This document shows, piece by piece, positions 32,001-45,457 of a DNA stretch of 64,000 bases. The notes below the pieces were generated by a model. The model did not search any database. It was not told where the DNA came from and was given only the letters and a program-made list of their open reading frames with translations. Location of the stretch: the NCBI RefSeq assembly GCF_001642475.1, contig NW_019174034.1:1-64000 (forward strand). Direction: 5' to 3'. A program made the translations under genes and the position numbers. Positions within the stretch are counted from its first letter, which is position 1. Each line of letters starts with the position of its first letter. The stretch is from Fonsecaea monophora (Eukaryota > Ascomycota > Eurotiomycetes > Chaetothyriales > Herpotrichiellaceae).

Positions 32001-35000
32001 GTTGCCGCTGGTTCCTTCCGCCGTTCTTCGATTTCGATTTCTTCCGAGTTGACATTTCTTTTTCAGCAATAGGCTGCTCAGCTTCAGGGGTAGTGGAAGA
32101 ATCAGCTTCTTCCACAGGTTTCTCAACCGCTTCTTGTTCTTCAGCCTTCTCGGCAGCGGATTGACGGGCCTTCTTCTTCCCTTTCTTTGCCTTTTTGCAG
32201 GAAGAGTCTTCGTGTTCGAAAACTTGATCTGTTGAAGTAGTTTCAGCGGTGTTACACATAGCCACTCCTTCTGGAGTTCCAGCAATTGACCCCGCTATCT
32301 CGGGCACCCGCCTCTCACGTCCATCCACAAGTTCAGCCTCGCGTCGGACAGGTTCCGCTCTACCAGGCTCTTGCAGTGGCTTTTCGACTTCAGTTCTATC
32401 CTCTTCGGAGACCGTTTGTACCTTCCTCGGCTCTTCCACATATCCAGCTGCCTGTGGTTGATTACCAAGACCTCCCAGAGAAATGGAAGGGTTTGTTCCT
32501 GGCATTGAGGGAGTTGAAACCATCTGGCCTGCTCCTGCTGGAGCTAAATCTTGCTGAGCTATAGGTTCAGCTACTGGCTGCTTTTCCGGAAGATTTCCAT
32601 TCTCTTCCTCCTCCACATTCTCGATATTGCTTTCGACATCCGGATCATTCTGCAGGCTGACCTGTCCGCCAGCCTGGGGCAGACTCACCTCAGCAGATTT
32701 TAGTTTCTGGCCCTTTTTTCGGTTCTTTTTCTTTTTGTCCGAAGGAAGCGACCATTCTTCATCTTGATCTCCGAGAGCAGAAGGGACGTCCTCTCCTTTG
32801 GGGGTTTCAACCGTTTCCGACATTTCAGTTTCCTCGATGGCTGAAACCTTAGCGATATTGTCCGCTTGTGACCGAGAAGCATCTTCACTCGAGGCTTCAA
32901 ATTTCGGTTCAGGCGTTGCGGGTTCGATGTTGGATTGTCGCTTCTTCTTTTTCTTGTCCTTCTTCGACTTTGTAGATATCGATGGCAGGTTATCTTCCCA
33001 ACTAGTCTCGGATTTCTGTTGTTGAACCTCTTCAGAGTCTTCTTCCATGGTCACCGCGTCACCTTCGGGTTGAGCAGCATCGATAGCATCTCCAGTCATT
33101 GGTTCAATAGCAAGCCTTGATTCACTTGCTGCCGTGTCAATTGAAGGAGGATCGGCCAGAGATTCTGAGTCGATATTCATACCGTTGCTGAGATCTGCTA
33201 CTGTTTCTACTTGTGGCGTATCAGCAACTTGGGTTGATTGTCGCTTCTTCTTTTTCTTGTCTTTCTTTGCCGATACATACGTTGGTGCCATACTCTGCTC
33301 ACTGATATCTTCTGTCGTAGCCGCCGCGTCTTGCATCTCTCCTTCGGGCAAAGTGGACTTGGTGATACTGGGCTCGGTGGACTCATCGAACATTGGCTCT
33401 GGTTCATCTGACACGGCTTGGGTTTGACTGGACAGAGGACTATGCTGGATTGTTTCTGCAACGAGGGTTGATTGCCGTTTGTTTTTCTTCTTCTTTTCTT
33501 TCCTTGATCGCTTCGATAAAAGACCTAAGTCTTCCTCTACCACATCCTCAGATGATAGTTGCTGGCCAGGGGTAGACTCGATAGCAGTCTCAGTAGGGCC
33601 TCTAGCCCCTACGCCGTTCACTTGTCCAACAGAAGAATCAAGAGAAACCTCAGCAGGGTCTTCAATATCAGTTTCACTGATTGGCTCCCTCATAGTTTCA
33701 GTAGAAGCTCCAATTGCTCCAATATATGTTTCGAGATCGATCTCGGCACTCGGTTCAGTAGCAGGTTCATTGACTGGCTGAAGAGTAGGTTGATTGATAG
33801 GGTCAGAATTGGGCTCGAGAGAAAATTCAGGAAGTGGCTCTCGGGTAGGCTCGACAGCAGGTTCAACAGCAGGTTCAACAGCAGGCTCATCGGTAGATAC
33901 AGGTATAGGGTCTGTGGCAGACCCGATCTTAGGCTCGATCGGGGACTCGGGAGGATGCTCAAAGATCTTTTCTGCAAGAGGCTCGCCAGTTGATTCAGGA
34001 GCAAGTTCACTGGCACACTCAGCAGCCAGTTTGTCAGTCAGATCAGTTGTAGCCTCGGTCGTTGGATTGACAGGAAATGACAGGGTTGCTGCCTCTGGGG
34101 GAGGATTCTCGAGTGCCTGAGGTTCAGGAGAATCACTTGTCCCGACAGGTTCAGGTACTGACGTCTCATCAGTAACAGCACCGGATACAGAGAAATCGTC
34201 AGCCTTGGTGTCAGCCTCGTTCTGAGCAGACTGCATTGCCACGTCGGGGAGTCTTTCAAAGCTAGATGCTAGTGTGCGAGGCATTTCTTCCGCGACAACC
34301 AACGTTGGATGGAGATCAGTACCGCTTTGAGTACCGTTGCCTGCTGGTTGAAGAGGAGCATCATCATGTTCCGCAGGCTCTGTAGACAGGACCGTAGCAA
34401 TTTGTTGTTCGACAGCGCTCGTGTTCTGCTCTTTAGAATCGGGGCTGGCTTGACCTTCTCTAGTTTGCGGACCTTGGGCATCCTCGATTTTTTCGTCCAA
34501 ATCTGGAACTGTATCTGAGCCTTCAACTTGTTCTGCAGTTTGTTCTGCAGCTGGAGTAGATGAAGTTTGAGGTAGTCGGTCACCGCTCTCAGTCCTAACA
34601 TCGTCGGCCGATCCAGCTACGTCACCATCAAACAAGGACTGCCGCTTTTTTTGGCCCTTAGACTTCTTGGATTTCTTCTTAGAACCGGGGCTGTCACCAA
34701 TATCTTGAGGCTCTTCCCCACCCAAAGCTGGCTGGGACTCGAGTTGAATCTTAGCGACTTGTGTTGTCGGTGCTTCTGTGGTTGATTCTTCGTGTGGGAT
34801 ACCAGAGTTGGCGACACTGTCTGCAATTTCTCCATCTTGCGCCGAGGAGTAAGATTCGGTGCCTTTCAATAAGGTAGTGCGTTTCTTCTTCTTATCCTTC
34901 TTGAATTTTTTCGTCACAGGGAATGTATCGTCATCATGGCGAGGCTCATCTTCGGCAAGAGCTAGGTCATCTGGAGGTGGAGCTCCAGCTGATGCCGGTT

Positions 35001-38000
35001 CTGTTGGCGACTCTGTGTCCTTATTGTCCCCACCAGCTTCAAAGACCATTGGCTGTGTCACGATTTCATCTGACAAAGACGCCTCCTGACCAGATCCTGA
35101 ATTCTGGAGACCATCAGAAGCAGAAGCTCGCTTCTTTTTCCTATCTTTTCTCGACTTTTTCGATGTGAAAGCCCACATATCTTCGTCCTGGTGTGCCATC
35201 GACTCTTTGATGGAGGTTTCATCGAGTGGTGACTTTGCGCTCGCCGGGCCTTCATCATGGATTGAAGCGGCCTGCGGTTCTTCCATCCCCTCTTCTTTGA
35301 CGACCGATGGTGGGTTTGGCGCAGGAACCCCTGGCTCGTCATGGACTTGCTCGCCCTCACCTATAATAGGGATGACTCCAAGCTCTGGGCCCAGGTGTTT
35401 TGCAGCTTGTTCGTCTTCTGCTGAAGGGAGTTCTGGTAGAGGCTCTCCGGATGTGGCTGCCACTTTCACCTCTTCTTGTGTTTCACCTGGAGGGGTCACA
35501 GCATGGACCAGCGCAGTCGCATTAGTTGGCTTCAGATTAGCTCCCGCAGCTTCTGGTTCCTCTAAAGATGTATAAACATTATCTCCAGAAAGCTTTGTGG
35601 ATGTGAGCGGACTTTCAGCTCCGACCAGGTCAGCGGGAGTGCTGACATCTAGCGTCTGGTGTTCGTCTGAATTCCCGTCCTCCTGAAAGGTACTGAGTAA
35701 TGTGTTCGCTGCCCCTGGAGTTTGCGGTACTTGGTCCCCAGCGACCTCTGAACTAGAACTGGGCTTTGAAGAGTCAATTGCAACTTTTCTGGAGGTCACA
35801 TCGATCGTTTCCGGTGTCAATAACTCGGAAAGTGCCTGAGATTCCTCGATCGCCTCTGGTTCTTGCACACCTTGTTCCGTAGAATTGGGCTCTTCAATCT
35901 GACTTGACACATTGGCTGCTTGGTCCGTTCTTGGTTGTTGCTCAGAGGGTAGGATAGTAATAGTAGATGGATCTTCTCCAGGTGTCTGTCGGCCCGTTTG
36001 CTCGATCGTCGACGGCGCATCCATTTTTTTCCTAGACTTTTTCTTCTTGCCCGACCTTGAAGTCGTCTCTTGGACATAACCTGAGTCCTGTTGGACTGTG
36101 TCTGCAGAATCAGCGGTTCTCTCCAGTGAGCCAGGTCCCTCTAATGTCGGCTGCGGGGGTTCATCTGAGGGACTCATGGGAGTGGACTGTTGAAGGGCTG
36201 GGTCAGTGACCTGCTCAGCCTCTCTAGTTTCGGTTTGATCAACCCCTGTTCCAGTCTCGTCCCAGTCGTAAGACTGAAGTTGTTTCTTTTTCCCCCTTTT
36301 GGCCTTCTTCATTTTCTTCAAATATGCACCGCCACTGTCATCTTCGGGAGTCGACGACAAGGTTATCGTCCGACTATCAGTATCGGTAGCCACGGGAACA
36401 TCGGAACACTCTTTGACATCGCTAAGTGGTATGTCTGACTCACTGATTTTGATTTCAAAATCATCGCCAAAGGGATTTGGCCCTTCTCCTGCTGATGCGA
36501 GCTCTTTATTGACCTCCCCAGACAACATTGGCTCTGATGTTTTGACATGGAATTCTCCCAATGGGGGTTGCGAGGTTTGATCAGCGTCAACTGGCGCTGA
36601 GTCTGATTCCACCAGGCTACCCGATGCTAACGCCTTCTTTGCTTTCTTCTTGTTTCTTTTGTCTTTCTTCGAACGCCCGACATCCGCTTCTGTCCTAAGT
36701 ATCTCTGAGACTTGCTGCGTAGAGACGGATGGGGTCTCGCCTTCTTCTCGGATAGTGGACAAATGAGTCCCTCCAACATCAGGAATCTCTGGTTGGAATG
36801 CTTGGTAGGCTGTTTCGACAGATGCGCCCTCAACCAAGCCTCGAGCTTGTACGGCTCCCTTGAATGCCTCTTCAAGAGGATCACGGCTTGATTGTGCGAT
36901 ACTTGATAAAACACCTTCTGCAAGAGGTTGCTTGAGCTCCGTCTGATCGGCCGCTAGATGTTCGTTGATATCGACGTGATGTTCGACTTCTGGATGCGCT
37001 GATGAGTCAGAATCTAGTGCCGGAGTAGATTCCGTCGGCTGGACGTCCAGTGCGTCTTCAAATGACTCTGTGGTGCCAGAAGTAAGTACCTCGACATCCC
37101 GGATATCCGAAACAATCACGTCTTTGGGCTCCCCTATTTTGGGATCTTTCACGTCAGCTTGCTCTGCGTTCACGTGTGCTTCTGAGGGCGACGCTTCGTT
37201 GAAGGCCGTCTGCACATCTTCATCATCCTTGTCCCTTGCTTCCTGTAGCTTGTCTGATTCACTATCAACTTGGATTGCCTCTGCTTCGTAGATTTCAGGT
37301 TGCGGCTCCAAAGCCTCGTGTGGGTCTAAAACGGGTTCGGCTTGTTGCTCGAGACCTCGGACAGAATCCAAGGGTTCTGCTGCTCCAGATGGCGGAGGCA
37401 CACTCGCTTCGTCGCCTTCTCCAGATTCTTCTTCGGATCTTTCTACCTTCTCGAGACTGGTTGTGTCATCCCTGACCATTTCACCGAGGCTGGTTGGGAC
37501 AACATCAACTGACTTTGCCAGAACCGCTTGTTCTAGGTTGGACGGGGTTACACGTTCATTGTCGGCTGGCTTCTGCAAGCTCCGGGCCCCTAGATCCTCG
37601 GCGTTGGATGCAGGACTAGCGTTTGTTATCATGTCAGTGTCAAGCCTGCGCTTGTGAATCTCTGTGAAAACGTCTCGCCAAGCGTTAGTATCCAGGGCGT
37701 CTTTCGTGGGAACCTGCGATTCAGTACTCCGATGCATATCAGTGTTTGCTTGAATTGACTCGCGCTCCGTTTGTTGCTGAGAGGCCGTCTCATTGTCAAT
37801 TCCTGTATTGTGAGCTGCTTTGGACCCGGACTCTGGTGTAACATTCATGGACTCCAACTTTCTGACCGTTCCGGTTTCATCCGCCGGGCTATCCTCTTGC
37901 AACTTCTCGAGCACTTCATGGGAGGCGACGGCTAATGCAGAACCAAGAAGCGCACCAGCAGCTGCTGTAGCGATTCCGTCCTGCCACGATACTGATGTTG

Positions 38001-41000
38001 ATCTTGGAGTGGAAGCGCTCCTTCGACCCCTACTCTGACTTCGCGTCCTCGCGGGAGACAGACTCCTACTTCTTGCACTCACGTAGTCCTGATCGACGTC
38101 CGTGCTTGCGACACTGGGGAGGGGGCTATGAGGCACAACTTCCTCGTCCACCAGAGCTTCGTCGTGAAAAAAGGCTGGATCTTGGAGCAACTCGCTCGGT
38201 GAATGGAACTCATATTTTGGCTTGGGCTTCTTTTCTTGATCACGAGCCCTTTGTGCTTCACCAGGCACTGGTGTGGCTGATCGAGAATCCAGATAGTCTG
38301 GTGATTCTCGCCGTTTTTCACCATCATCATGCCAATACGAGTAACTGTGTCTCCTGCCATGTTCACGAAAGCTTTCCGCGCTGATGCGTGACGGGGTGAA
38401 GGAGTCGGGCTGGTTTTGCAGATAAGCTTCTGCGCGAAGATCTTCCATGGACGGATGGGCGGAGCTGGTTTTGCTTGATGGCAACGATGGGTACTCCTCC
38501 GAAAGTTCCGGTGGCGCTGCTCTCGCATAATTTTGTCTCTCTACAAGATACAGCGGTCGGAATTCTTTGCTCGAACGAAATTCCGTCGACTTAGGCCTTC
38601 CTTGTCGAGTTCGTGGGGTGGTCAGTGGCGAGCTTGGAGACATCACTGGCGAACTCATAGAGAAGCGTGGGTTAGTGGGCGAGATGGGAGGCCGTCGGAA
38701 ATGCAACGGCACAGCGGTTGGGGAGCTAGCCACCAGTGGGCTGGAAGGGATATCGCCTGTCCGTATAGCAGACAAGCGTCGAGAGGCTGCGGGTACGGGA
38801 AAGGGGCCCGAAGAAGATTCCTTGAGACTCCGTTCTTCCTCGCCAATGCCAGTTGCTGGCTCGTCAGGCAAAATCCCCGAATGAACATCCTCCATCCAAG
38901 TTGTGGGGAGAGCCGCGATGTGCTCGTTCTCTGTAGGACTGATTGTTCCATGTGCGTGGACACTACTGACGGGGTCGGGCGGTGAAGACGTGTCCGTCTC
39001 AGACATTTGCCCCGAGACACCATCAATATCCATTGGCGTATCCGTGACCATTGGTTGTGGCATTTCGGGGCGACTTGCTAAAAAAGACTCTTGTTCTGTC
39101 ATGTCCTGAGGCGGTGTTTCTGCGGTTTCCTCGGCAGAAACAAATCCGTCGTCGACAGTCTGGTCATTGGATGTCTCGTTTTGCTCGGCATTCCGGGTTT
39201 GACGATCTGGGCTGTGTCGACCCCTTCTAGCTGGTTCAGATGCTGCAGATGCGACATCATCAAACTCAGGTTTGTCCCTTGACCTGCGTTTTCTTCGAGA
39301 TTCGGATTTCTCAGATCGTTCTCGATCCGCTCGACTGTCTGACTTCGAAGATTTTGCGCTCTTCTTGCTTGATGTACTGACATCACTCTTGTTACTGGAG
39401 AAGATATTGCTAAAAAAGCCACTAGACTCCTTCGGTCCTCCATCAGGCGCGTTGCTCACGATAGACGCGTTGTCTGCTTTCTGACCCCCGTCAGAGGTTC
39501 CGCGGTGTTTGCCTCGCGAGGTTCTCTTATCATCCTTGCGGTTTTGGCCCGTTGCTGGATCCTCAACAAGATCACCACTGCTGTGCCTTGACCTTCGCCT
39601 AGACTTTTCATTTTCATACAGATCATCGTCGGTACGAGATCTCCGAAGTGGTTCGAAGTCTGCACTGTCATCTGAGCGTCTATTCTCAGATTTCCTTAAT
39701 GTCTTCACGCCCACGTCGCTCTTGGAGCTGGACTTCGACCCCTTCGACTTTTCTCGAAGTCGTTCCCATTCCTCTGGATCTGAGTGATATTCTCCCTTGG
39801 AATCTTTCTGTTGACGCCCCGAATTTGCATCACTAAGCGTAGCCCGCCCCCCGACTCGAGATGATAGAGCTTCGCCTGAACTGGGTGAGCTGATGTGGTC
39901 ATGTTCAGCAGCATCCTTAATCAACTGGTTCGCAGCGAGAACAGCAGATGTACCTAACACCATGTCCAGTGCGGAGGTTTTGGATGAGACGCTCTTCGCG
40001 AGGTTGCGGTCACTGTCGGTGGCGTGTAATGGTTGTCTGGGACTGACATCGTCCCTGACTTCAGACGAAACTTGCTGTGGCGAGGGAGGTTCAAATGCAT
40101 CTCCAGAAGAGCGGGAACGCTCTCGACGACGCAGTTCACTCTTGCTCGGTCTGGCGGCGTCAGACGTGATTTCTTGGTCAAGCAGGGCTGTTCTACTTTG
40201 GTCGCCCACATCTTCCAAGGCGAGAACAGTTGTCGGCTTAGTATCGGGTGCAACTGAAGGGGAATCGATCCCTGTGATGCCCGGATCGCTCACTGTTTCC
40301 GCAAAAGGGCTTTGATAAAGTGCTTTCTCTCTGTGGATCTCATCCGTCTCTGATGCAAATGAGTCTTTGTGCTGCTCTTCAAGATCACCATTGACCGGGG
40401 AAATAGCACGTTGAGGAGTAGACTCATGCTCCGTGCTATGGTGAGTTGTCTCCTGGGAGCCCTCCTTAGATTGAGGCTGTGGTTGTCCCTGATTAATTTC
40501 CTCAGCTTCTTTGTCATCGACCGTCCAAGTGCGGCTTATGTGAGGTCTGTCATCAATGACGGACACTTCCTTCTCAAGACTCTCTGCCTCTTGTTCATCC
40601 AGCGTCCAGGCCCGACCCACAGCTGGTCGCTGTTGTGAATCTTCAGTGACCGAAAATGGCACTTTGACAACTTCATCCGGAGATGGAAGATCTGCAGTTC
40701 TCTGATCTTGAAAGTGCGAATCAGGTCCGTACTCAGAGCGCTCGTATTCTGGAGTCACGACTTCGTAAACATAAGTGTCAGGATCTCCCCACGTCACTTT
40801 AGACTCCTTCCGTTCTAGCGGCTCACCAATATCATCGGATGCCTCGTTCGATTTGGGCTCGATGATGGGCGTTTCATCGCCCCTGATACTGTGGACACGG
40901 CTTCCAGGCGGTGTAGGCTCAATCAATCCAAGCATTGGGACAGGCCAAGGGTGTAACAATGGGTCGTCATCCGATCTAAGACCAAACGGACGATAGTTGA

Positions 41001-44000
41001 ATGGGTCGAACGGATGTGAGCTTCCAGGTTTGGGTGCTCCAGGAGCAATTTCAACCACAGTTGCCCCGAACTCATCTCGGTGTTCAGCCTTGTCGTTGTG
41101 TTCTTTGAGATGCTCCTTGATCTCTGTGGGAACGAAGAAGGCACTATAATCGTCATGCTGGACCGGTGATGGCGTTGAACGAGCTCGCTGAGCAGCCATT
41201 CTGGCAATTCTTTCTTGCTGCGTCTCAGGTGGGGAAGAGACGTCCTTTTCTCTCGTCTTCAAGCTAGACTTTCGGGCGGGGATTGCTTCTTCACCCGACC
41301 GACTCCTGTCGTCTTGACTTGCCATAGCACCTATGGCCACAGTTGCTGCAGCACCGATGACAGAACTTTCGACAGCTCTCTTTATACTCGAGTCCTTCCG
41401 TTTCCGTTCTTCAGCCTTTTGGTGCTCCTGGTAGAGCCTCTTTAATTCACGATCGATCTCAGCCACTCGTTTGTCAGCATCCAAAGAGCTACCACCCGCG
41501 TCAGACGATCGTCCTGGTCTTGCTGGTATTTCGTCACGCATTGGCTTGCGAGCATTTTGTGTAGACTCCACGGGAAAAGTAGAATCTGTGGGCCTTCCTC
41601 GTCTATTGTCGTCAGACCTTGGGCCCCACCCCTTGTCCTTACCACTGGAGCGTTCCTCATTTTTGAGCTCCTCGTCAGTCAGGTTGAAATTGACGCTACT
41701 CCTCGGACCCCGGGAAGGAAGCTCAGGCGAGTTCGAATCTCGTGCAACATGGCTCGGGGTTCTCTGTCCTTTCAATGACGTCTGCCCTTCAAGCTGGATA
41801 TCTTCTGAGATATTCTGGCCTATGAAAGGTGCGATAAGGGGAATCGGTTGGGGCTGCTGTAGAGGCACAGATGTTGACGATACCCTGGTAGCATAGGGAG
41901 AAGCAGCCTTCGACGGGGGATTAGACACTGATCGCGGTTCTAGCTCACGCATCGGATCTAGCGCGCTGTAGGTTGGGGGTGGATTTGATTCCTGCGAGAG
42001 TGCGTTAGAAGCCATCCAACCACCCAAGGCTCCTGCTGCACCCGCCACAGCGGCCGTTTCGATTGATGACGTGGGAAAAGATGGTGCGTCCCCGAATTTC
42101 GCCTGTCCCAAACTGTTCCGATGTCGCCTTTGGTCATCTTTTCTGAAGTTGTAATCCGATACTGATGCTCGGCCACCTTGAGCGAGATGCTCTCGGCTCT
42201 TGGAAGCAGAGAATCCTCCACCATACGCCATTGCTGTATCCACACTGCTTTCGGAGTCGACTTCACCATCTGTGTCATACCATTCGTCATCGCGTCCGTC
42301 AGTAGTTTCGTGGTCAGCCATGGAGATTCGACGACCATGTGCGTCCCTGCTGCCCGGGCCTACATACTTGTTAGCGTCATATTTTTGCCTACCTTTATGC
42401 TCTCTTCTGTTAGCCTCGTCAGCAAGCGCAGCACCCCTATTGAACAGGTCTTCCATCGGCGGCACGGGGTTGTTGCGATGCTGTCTGCCTTGTCTTTCTA
42501 GAAGTCGCCTCTTGGAGGGTTTCCGACGCACGGTTCCCTCACCATACCGTAGATCAGCGTCAGATGAGGAACTTGAGGCATTTGAGAAATTGAAGAGGCC
42601 CTTTGGTTTCTTCCCCTTCTTTGAATTAGCCGATGGGCTGGTGAAGAAGCCCATCAGACCACCTGGCCCGTCGTTGGTCGTTGACAGGTCGACATATGAA
42701 TGCATTGGTGAGACTCGTTTGGAAAAATATCTCCTCCCCGAGCTTGGTGACCGACTTCTATGTTTCCTTTGACGCCGGGAGTCTGCGCCCAGAGCTGCAG
42801 CACCAACGGCAACCCCAGCAGCGCCCATTCCAGCGCTCAACACTGCGCCACGGGAGACAGTGTGTGAAGACGAGCTCGAGGACGACGAGCTCGATCGACC
42901 GGCGCGATGTCTTCTTTGGGTTGAAGATACGCTACTCCTACCCACTCTCTTTGGATCCTGAAATCCTGCATCATTGTCTCGCGAGAATGGTTGTTCGGCT
43001 TGAAAGCTGACTCGGCTCTGGTTCACAGGTCGCCCTGACTTCACCGAATATATGTCATCGAAGTCATGTTTATGTTGAACCACTGCTTGCCCAACTTTCG
43101 CCACGCCATGGCCAGTCAAGGCACCGACCACCATCTTCTTCTTGAGTGAGGAGGATTTTCGAAGATTTTCATCCGAGCTATGCCTATACATCTTGTCTAC
43201 CCGTGTCGTACTCCCATACCGGCCCCCGGGGGATGGCTTTCGCCGCCGATAGTCATGTCTGCGAGGTGCATCGGCAGGTGAACTCCTGGGATCGAAGCAA
43301 TATTTACAAACACCAATTGTCTCGGTGTACTCCTCAAATCGCGCTACTGCTTCGGGATCTCGCCACCAGTCAATGAATCGTCCAAATAGTCCCTGGTGTT
43401 TATGTCGGTGGGCATGATGCATCTGGTGACCATGTGATACAGAGTGATCATGTGCTAGTCCAGCCGTATCCGCTGAGTGTTGATGCTGGTGGAGTGAGGG
43501 CGTATTGTGAGAGTGACCAGAGACGTAGGCACCGGCTGCCGCTCCAGCAAGGGCCGCCGCGCCACCGTACAGACCTGCATTTGAATGCTGGTGTGAGACT
43601 CCGAAGCCGGCAGGCGCGGAATAGGGGGTTGATGTAACGTGTAGCCCGGCTGGAGGTCTGTTGGGCGTTTGATATGCACTGGCTGACGGTCCTGCACCTC
43701 CGCCTCCGCCTCCACCGGCATAATACTCGGCCGCTGCACCGATCGCAGCAGTGCCTGAGACTGGAAAGGAGCCGACCGCACCAGGAGCGACACCAAAAGG
43801 TGGTGCGTGGTTACCCAGAGGGCCTGGGCTAGATCTGGGACTCGCCCCATAGGAACCGTGCTTGGGAGGCTTGTTAGATCCCAAGCTCGGTTTCTGGTGA
43901 GGTTTGGAGGGCGTCGATTGCGACCCGATGTCGCTATCATTGTTGATTTTACCGAAATAGCTAGCAGCAGCACCGACTTGGCCCATACTGCTCGGCTCGG

Positions 44001-44643
44001 GAGGGGGTTTGGCTTCGATGGTGGGCTCCTGAAGATGGGCCTGTTCTGCGCTGGTGACAATGTTTGGGGCGTTGGGACGAACGCCAGGTTGGGAGGCTAC
44101 TGACTCGCCCTGGTCACCATAGTACTCTGCCGCTAGTCCAGGTGGTCGGTATGGCTGAGAGTACGTAGACGGAAACTCTCCAGGAAACTGGTTTTGAGGT
44201 AGTGAAGCACTATTATGCCGGTAGTCGCGGGCACTGTCCTTCTTTTCACTAGACTTCCTGGTCCGACGAGAGTCGCGAGGGCTATCTTCTTTCTTCGGTT
44301 TCCATGACTCGTTATCTTCCGTGCTTCCCCGACTCCTTTCATGTTTCGTCCTTCTTTCAGTCTTGCTTGGCCGTCTCCGCGTGTCGTTGCGTTCGGATTC
44401 TTTTCGCGTGTCATCTCGGTATCGACCAGATATCTGTGAGGGTTCGTCGGTGATCGTTGTGGCATAAGTGGCATCGGGCTCTTCATGGTAGCTGGGACGG
44501 CTGGATTTTCGGCGCGACGAGGTTGTCGTCGCGTCTGGGGCGAAATGTCCGGTTGGGGAATCCTGATCATCATTTCTCGGTCGCTCGTACCTCGAAGATG
44601 CCTCTGAGCCGGCCCGCTGCCGGCCTGAGCTGGATTTTCTCAT
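26099..44643 (-). CDS. Giant disordered 'involucrin repeat' protein, probable Leashin Woronin-body tether
   Basis: About 6,165 residues in two exons: 44643-27679 (5,655 codons without a break) and 27631-26099, joined across a 47-base intron (GTGAGT...CTAG). The joint reads MADVY then QDGYGSLPGSPRSPTRPPS. Regions: a basic Ser/Arg-rich start; Gly/His-rich stretch; a conserved island near 417-475 (GLFGRFIDWWRDPE, then Cys-x2-Cys in GVCKYCFDP); acidic/basic disordered repeats; about 20 Lys-rich motifs between residues 2,656 and 5,253; a helical Ala-rich patch; and a coiled coil near 5,680-5,840 (QQIRDLEAKLDQLASENRSL) followed by a folded C-terminal domain of about 320 residues. This architecture and size match fungal 'involucrin repeat' proteins and, as I recall, Leashin (LAH), which tethers Woronin bodies to the cortex or septal pore. 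The gene is certain; the LAH name is inference. An intact 17-kb reading frame argues for strong selection. Confidence 0.85.
28885..36675 (-). repeat. About 20 spaced lysine-rich motifs coded within the giant gene
   Basis: On the coding strand a short cassette recurs about every 120-150 codons: an aromatic or hydrophobic lead (WAFTS, FPVT, WNVT, WGFSS), a run such as KKSKKDKKKKKRQS, then a short acidic exit. I count about 20 copies, from SKKDKRNKKKAKK near 36670 to RERRKRRKSPPAW near 28890. Spacers are acidic and Ser/Thr/Pro-rich and poorly conserved. Alternating positive cassettes and negative spacers suggest a multivalent, extensible tether. DNA identity between copies is low, so this is an old array. 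Confidence 0.9.
33854..33889 (-). repeat. Three tandem 12-base units coding a VEPA repeat
   Basis: Three near-identical 12-base units (ACAGCAGGTTCA, the last with one change) code EPAVEPAVEPAV inside the giant gene. The surrounding 400 bases (about 33650-34060) code a wider Glu-Pro-rich run with degenerate copies such as TREPLPEF and NEPATEPSAE. The perfect core looks like a recent small expansion in frame. Confidence 0.85.
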
Positions 44644-45457
44644 GGCACATCAGACGGAATCGTAGAGGCGTCAAGGCGGTGTCGACGTGTAGAATTGGAT
44701 CAATGAAATAGAATAAATGGGTGTCGGCGGCACTACTCGTATCATTCCTACGACGCGACTGATATTGTTCGCCGTTCAATAGGATAAGGAGGATTAGAAA
44801 AGATGTTTGTCCTGCGCAAGTGATTCAGAGACAGTTAAGGCCTGCTGCGCTGGCAGCTGCGATGATCGAATTGTCAGTCGTGTTTTGCAAGTGCGACTAC
44901 TACGAGTTTTGAGTGGCTGGGCCTGGCGAGCTGGCTACCTGTTGTAGCCTTGGGGGGGAAGCCTGTCTAGTACCGAGTAATTGCACAACCCCGAACTCCG
45001 ACAAGCTTGGAAATCGTCACAGAAATTAATTAGGGCTCGCCTAGGTGCCGTGGGTGCGTACCTAGCGAGCGGTAGGGAGCGGCCACGACCCTCAGTCGGG
45101 AAACCCACATCACCGCCACACGAGGCAAAGCTAGAATATGCTTGGATTGACGATCGGGCACTTCATCTAAGCTCTGTGTATTGTTTATAGATGGAGTCAC
45201 TGAGATCGGACACGCGTTTACCTAGGTAGGAGATTGAAGACAAACCACCCCTTTGCTTGTTGCACACTCGTCCTAGTCGTGCGTTCAGCTCTACTTGGGT
45301 GAGGGCGCCGTTCATAGGCTCTCTTCACATGGTTCAGCTGGACAAGGGGGGCACGGACGTTGGAGATGCTCATATTGATTGGAGCATTAGGAACCCAAAG
45401 GTTTAGCGCACTTCAGTCGTGCTGTCAACTTGATAGATCTGGATTGTTCTGACTGTT
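44644..45457. other. Promoter region of the giant gene
   Basis: It lies between the giant gene's ATG and the 3' end of the SDR gene. It contains CCTAGG-type palindromes at 45033-45038 and 45223-45228 like those near 9450, and no supportable gene. The frame at 44981-45190 is probably chance. Confidence 0.5.
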
